A stretch of DNA of 47,699 bases, from positions 1-47,699 of the IMG/VR virus record IMGVR_UViG_3300017971_000380. One strand, given 5' to 3'. Both the position numbers and the translations under genes were made by a program. The stretch is from a virus. Each line of letters starts with the position of its first letter. Within the stretch, counting starts at the first letter, position 1. The notes beneath the pieces are model-generated. The model was not told the DNA's origin. It worked only from the letters and a program-made list of their open reading frames with translations, and ran no database searches. Positions 44,090 through 47,699 of this stretch are shown here, one piece after another.

Positions 44090-46377
44090 AGAAAACGAAG
44101 GACCTAGACTCCTTCGCACATACGCTCCGCACCTGCCGCCGCTGCACAATGCGACGGCGTTGCCGCTTCCCCGTACCCGGCTCAGGCTTGGCTCCGTCCG
44201 ACGTCATGGTGGTAGGGCAGGCTCCCGGCTGGCAAGAGGATAAGGAAGGCATCCCATTCATAGAGCAGGCCGGGGAGTTCCTCTCCACCTGTCTCAACCG
44301 CGCGGGGCTGGACTGGACCAAGGTGTACTTCACAAACGCCTGCAAATGCTACCCAGGACGGAGACGTGGTGGTGACAACGCGCCCGACAAAGACAGCCTG
44401 GAGGCCTGTGAGGTGTGGCTCCGGCGCGAGATAGAGCTGGTGCAGCCAAAGGTCTTGGTAGCCATAGGCGCAATATCCATGAAGCACCTGGGCGTCAAGG
44501 GCGGTGGCATCAACATCAACAACGGCAAGGTGTGTGAGAGCAGCATATACGACCTTCCAGTCATACCGCTCCTTCACCCTGCTGGACTGATGCGTCCGGG
44601 TAACTCACGTGAGACGCCCAAGTTCGTGACAGGCATCAACGCCATCAACACCTTCCTGTCCGGCGGCATCACTCCCCCCGCCTATGCAGAAACTGCTAGG
44701 GGGCTGACGTTTGATGATACGTTCGGGCTGGACATTGAGACTGAGGGATGGGAAGAAGGCCGCCACGATATATGGTGCACGGGTGTGGCTAACGGTGAAG
44801 TTCGTACTGCACAGCGCGAGCATAAGGATTGGCAGACTACAATCTCTCCCGACGCTACTCCTGTGTGCCACAACGCTGTGTTCGACCTTGACCACCTCGG
44901 TCGAGCGGGAATTGAGTTCGATGACTTCCACGACACCATCCTAGAAGCACACATGCTGGGCCACAAACCGCTTGGCTTGAAGGCTCTCACGCCTGTATTT
45001 ACAGGCAACCAACTGCGTGATTTCAAGGACGTCTCGACACGCGGGGGGAGGAACAAGAAGCTGACCTACGAAGATGTGAAGGACGAGATGTTGGACTACT
45101 GTAGTCTGGATGCGTGGGCGACGTGGCAGCTTCACCAGATGTTCTACCCTGAGTTGGAGAAGCATCCGAAGTGGCTGGAGTTCTACGAGAAAGAGAAGAA
45201 GATCAGCCGCGCGATAATACAGATGCAGCGTACCGGGCTCCCCATTAGTCAGAGTAGGCTGGATACTATGCGCGATAGTGTGATCGAACGCGCCGGAGAG
45301 CTGGAGGAACAGCTCCATAGTATGGGCGTGACTCACCCAGGCGACAACGATTACATCGGGCGCAAGTTCTGGCACGGTAAATCGAAAATCGAGCACACCA
45401 AGACAGGTAGGTTCTCAACGCGCGAGGCGCACCTGATGGAAAACCGAGGGCCCGATGATGATTGGGTGGAGCTTCTTATAGAGTGGCGCAAGCTGATGAA
45501 GTTCCTCTCCACCTACATCGAAGCATACCGGGGACAGGACTTCGTGCATCCGTCGTTCAATCAGACAGGCACACAGACTTGGCGCTGGTCCTGCTCGAAC
45601 CCCAACTTCCAGAACGTGCCCAAGTCTACGGCTGTTGGTATCTACCAGTTGTTCGTCGCGCCGGAAGGATACATGTTCGTCAGCTTCGACTACTCCCAGG
45701 TGGAGTTGCGCGCGCTGGCGATAGCGTGTCAGGACCCGGTGATGCTCGAGGTGTACCGCTCAGGCGGTGACATACACGATGAAACCATGAGGGCATGCGG
45801 CTTTGATTTGGCTCACCCTGAGAACCTAGACCTTGCTCGACGTCTGGCTAAGATCATCAACTTCGGCATCATATACGGTATGACTCCCTACGGTGCCGCT
45901 CCGAAGTTGGGCGTTGACGAAGCAGCCGCCGCAGAGTTCATAGGTAACCTGTACAACAGGTTCAAGAACATCGAGCCATGGCAGCAGAAACAGATCGAGC
46001 ACGCTCTCGAACACGGCTACGTTGAGAGTCCTAGCGGTCGTCCGCTATGGGTGCCCAACATGTCTGTGAGTGAAGGCACGCTCTACCACAGAGGCACGAA
46101 GCAGTGCCAGAACTTCCCCATACAGTGTGAGGGGATAGAGGTCGTGAAGACAGGTATGCTCCAGGCGAAGGATGCCCTTCCCTACTTGGTGTGCCAGGTC
46201 CACGACGAACTTCTGTATCTTGTGCCAGAGGCACAGGCGCAGGAGATATACGACTACCTTGCGAAGGCGCTGATCGTGAAGGATGATATAGACTACACGG
46301 TTGAGGGAGCGATCGGCAAAACGTGGGGTGACATAAAACACATACCAGATGATCTATTTGACGAGGAGGAAGAATGA
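44059..46377 (+). CDS. Uracil-DNA glycosylase / 3'-5' exonuclease / DNA polymerase A fusion (772 aa)
   Basis: Residues about 20-200 are a family 4/5-type UDG: cysteines 26, 29, 95, 97, 117 for an iron-sulfur cluster, GQAPG (53-57) and HPA (173-175). Residues 215-360 are a DnaQ-like exonuclease with D225, E227, D277, Y347 and D351. The rest is PolA: motif A D544 in FDYSQVELR, motif B RRLAKIINFGIIYG (594-607), motif C QVHDE. A similar UDG-PolA arrangement is known in phage SPO1. Start at 44059 follows AAAGGAAG. It is the replicative polymerase. Confidence 0.93.
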   Translation: MPAYTEEQIVEKTKDLDSFAHTLRTCRRCTMRRRCRFPVPGSGLAPSDVMVVGQAPGWQEDKEGIPFIEQAGEFLSTCLNRAGLDWTKVYFTNACKCYPGRRRGGDNAPDKDSLEACEVWLRREIELVQPKVLVAIGAISMKHLGVKGGGININNGKVCESSIYDLPVIPLLHPAGLMRPGNSRETPKFVTGINAINTFLSGGITPPAYAETARGLTFDDTFGLDIETEGWEEGRHDIWCTGVANGEVRTAQREHKDWQTTISPDATPVCHNAVFDLDHLGRAGIEFDDFHDTILEAHMLGHKPLGLKALTPVFTGNQLRDFKDVSTRGGRNKKLTYEDVKDEMLDYCSLDAWATWQLHQMFYPELEKHPKWLEFYEKEKKISRAIIQMQRTGLPISQSRLDTMRDSVIERAGELEEQLHSMGVTHPGDNDYIGRKFWHGKSKIEHTKTGRFSTREAHLMENRGPDDDWVELLIEWRKLMKFLSTYIEAYRGQDFVHPSFNQTGTQTWRWSCSNPNFQNVPKSTAVGIYQLFVAPEGYMFVSFDYSQVELRALAIACQDPVMLEVYRSGGDIHDETMRACGFDLAHPENLDLARRLAKIINFGIIYGMTPYGAAPKLGVDEAAAAEFIGNLYNRFKNIEPWQQKQIEHALEHGYVESPSGRPLWVPNMSVSEGTLYHRGTKQCQNFPIQCEGIEVVKTGMLQAKDALPYLVCQVHDELLYLVPEAQAQEIYDYLAKALIVKDDIDYTVEGAIGKTWGDIKHIPDDLFDEEEE

Positions 46378-47252
46378 GATTCGAGCTAGCCAAAGTCAAG
46401 CATATCCGAGAGTCCGCTGTTCCATGGTCTGATCGTGGACTGCTGCTCAGCATAGGCGATTTTCATAGTGATGATAAGGCCTGTGCAGTCGACCGCATGA
46501 AGCGGGACATAGATCGCGCCTTGACATACGAGGCGAAGACCGGGAACTTCGTTAGGTTCCTGAATATGGGGGATAACGTCGACGTCATGTCGCCATCCAA
46601 CCGCCGGAACCTCAAGGCCATCAAGCTGTACGATTCCGTGCATGATGTGTTCGAGGAAGCCTGTGCGCAGTCCGTGGAGAAGCTGCAGAAAATATTGGAG
46701 CCAACTAAGGGCAAGTGGGTAGGTATGGTGCAGGGCCACCACTACTACGAGTTCAGCGATGGGACCACGTCGGACACGAGACTGGCGCAGTTCCTGGGTT
46801 GCCCGTTCCTCGGTGACTGTGGCATCGTTCGCCTGCAGTTCAAAGATGAAGGGGGCCGGACTCGAGGGGAGCATGACATATGGTGCCACCACGGAACAGG
46901 CGGCGGGAAGCTGCCCACCTCTCCAGGGAACATCCTGTACCACGTCTCTGCTGCTTTCGATGCGGACTCGTTCCTGATCGGGCACCAACACAAGCTGTTC
47001 ACCGCTCCGTATGACCGTGTGTATGTCACGCGCAAACGACCGTACCGGGTTCGCCACCGCAAGATTCAGTTGGGCTCCGCAGGTGGATACCTTCGGGCTT
47101 ACCAGTTGGACAGTCAACGCCAGGGGCGAGCGCAGGGCGGCTATGTCGAGAAGGCGGTGTTCAACCCGACAACCATGGGACCTCTCAAGATGTGGTTCGA
47201 GTGCTTCACCGATAGGGGTGACCGAGTCATAGAGAGGACGATGGAAGTATGA
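46374..47252 (+). CDS. Calcineurin-like metallophosphoesterase (292 aa)
   Basis: Metal ligands are D29-x-H31 (GDFHSDD), D67 (NMGDNVD), H122 (GHHYY, where the usual Asn is His), H172/H173 (WCHHGTGG) and H204-x-H206 (IGHQHK). Such enzymes act as nucleases or phosphatases; next to the polymerase an SbcD-like nuclease role is plausible, but no SbcC partner is seen. ATGA overlap with the polymerase gene. Confidence 0.82.
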   Translation: MRFELAKVKHIRESAVPWSDRGLLLSIGDFHSDDKACAVDRMKRDIDRALTYEAKTGNFVRFLNMGDNVDVMSPSNRRNLKAIKLYDSVHDVFEEACAQSVEKLQKILEPTKGKWVGMVQGHHYYEFSDGTTSDTRLAQFLGCPFLGDCGIVRLQFKDEGGRTRGEHDIWCHHGTGGGKLPTSPGNILYHVSAAFDADSFLIGHQHKLFTAPYDRVYVTRKRPYRVRHRKIQLGSAGGYLRAYQLDSQRQGRAQGGYVEKAVFNPTTMGPLKMWFECFTDRGDRVIERTMEV

Positions 47253-47699
47253 CACACATTTACATCGACGGCTCATGGTCAGGAAAATCGAAGTGTGGTG
47301 GATGGGCAGTGCGCGTAGACAGCCCCGGTGTCCGTGATCACCGAGGTGAGATCGCCCCGATGTACAAGATCGGGCACATCTGCGGCGAAACATCGCAGTA
47401 CATGGAGGTCTTTGCTTTGAAGGAAGCGCTCAAAATTTTGCACGCAGGGCAAAACGTGACTCTCCATACCGACTCGAAGTATATCGAAGGAATGCTAACT
47501 AGGGGTTGGGCTGCCAGGGCTCATCCTGGGCTATGGTCCACGATCCGTCAACTGCTCGATCGGTTAAGTCTGAGTCTCACGGTGATACATCACGAGCGAA
47601 ATAGTACCGACGAGATGGAAGATATTGACAATCGAGCGAACATCGGGAGGAAGCATCAGGACCTGCACAAGTGGTTTCAAGAGAACGTGAAAAAGGGGG
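47249..47699 (+). CDS. rnhA: Ribonuclease HI, truncated at window edge (150+ aa)
   Basis: All four catalytic acids are present: D7 (YIDGS), E53 (YMEVFAL), D75 (LHTDSKYI) and D127 (EDIDNRAN). It would remove RNA primers from the new DNA. No stop is reached; joined to base 1 the frame would continue eight codons beyond the split one and stop at 24-26. ATGA overlap with the upstream gene. Confidence 0.93.
   Translation, partial: MTHIYIDGSWSGKSKCGGWAVRVDSPGVRDHRGEIAPMYKIGHICGETSQYMEVFALKEALKILHAGQNVTLHTDSKYIEGMLTRGWAARAHPGLWSTIRQLLDRLSLSLTVIHHERNSTDEMEDIDNRANIGRKHQDLHKWFQENVKKG

Larger units (their letters stand above)
34..45049. repeat. Dispersed octamer CGGGGGGA, 34 exact copies
   Basis: Plus-strand copies start at 34, 3275, 5480, 6786, 9660, 13177, 15129, 17188, 19108, 23123, 25143, 27448, 29379, 31700, 34498, 37437, 41276, 43372 and 45042. 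Minus-strand copies (TCCCCCCG on the given strand) start at 855, 3830, 5608, 8194, 9716, 13007, 15665, 17662, 19127, 22796, 30077, 34439, 37870, 41044 and 44673. The preceding base is G in 24 of 34 copies and A in most others. Of about 40 runs of six or more G or C found by eye, 34 sit in this exact context. Copies fall in genes in all three codon phases and also between genes, so the signal is at the DNA level rather than in proteins. Function is unknown. Confidence 0.9.

Noticed and set aside
34-45049. CGGGGGGA copies as G-quadruplexes
   Set aside because: Each copy has a single G6 run without three further runs nearby, so intramolecular quadruplexes are not expected.
34-45049. CGGGGGGA as a restriction target
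   Set aside because: Restriction sites tend to be avoided by phages, whereas this octamer is highly enriched; a protected methylation site remains possible.

Overview
The window reads as a tailed dsDNA bacteriophage genome, very probably complete or nearly so. Evidence: both terminase subunits, portal, scaffold and HK97-type capsid genes; short intergenic spaces with TAATG/ATGA start-stop overlaps; AAAGGAG-type ribosome binding sites; and TTGACA/TATAAT promoters. No tail tube, sheath or classical tape-measure gene is recognisable, while a beta-propeller-like tail protein and two tandem adaptor-like proteins are present, so the virion is probably podovirus-like. The host cannot be named. Several promoters place the start codon 6 nt after the -10 box (leaderless mRNAs), a habit common in Actinobacteria and Deinococcus-like bacteria.

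The layout is two opposing blocks. Leftward block (23050 down to 459): small and large terminase, a 99-aa protein, portal, an 86-aa protein, a Pro/Gly-rich 455-aa protein, a giant 1834-aa virion-type protein, scaffold, major capsid protein, decoration-like proteins including two paralogues, a fibre, two paralogous adaptor-like proteins, a beta-propeller-like tail protein, then small beta-rich virion proteins and two short genes. It ends at a bidirectional terminator at 412-435. Rightward block (23065 to the end): a three-gene operon closed by a strong terminator (23683-23711), a 651-bp gene-free region full of palindromes and phased repeats, then about 45 mostly small genes. Many of these carry two- or four-cysteine zinc-ribbon motifs. 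They lead into the replication and nucleotide-metabolism genes: two MazG-like proteins, DUF3987-type ATPase, SSB-like protein, deoxyribosyltransferase-like enzyme, Cas4-like nuclease, RecA-like ATPase, ERCC4-type nuclease, a UDG-exonuclease-DNA polymerase A fusion, metallophosphoesterase and RNase HI. RNase HI runs off the right edge. If the window ends are joined it would stop at base 26, which would let the rightward block run on through 170-355 to the shared terminator. That supports, but does not prove, a circularly permuted complete genome.

The most striking signal is not a gene. The octamer CGGGGGGA occurs 34 times (19 on +, 15 on -) where about 1.5 are expected by base chance. It occurs in all reading frames and also between genes, is spaced at least 1.3 kb apart on each strand, and falls into about 15 inverted pairs roughly every 2-3 kb. 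Other notable structures are overlapping divergent leaderless promoters, two related 11-bp tandem repeat arrays, a family of four intercistronic stem-loops with conserved flanks, a membrane protein nested inside another open frame, and a three-codon minigene behind a perfect promoter. No lysin, integrase, primase, tRNA or CRISPR array was recognised.
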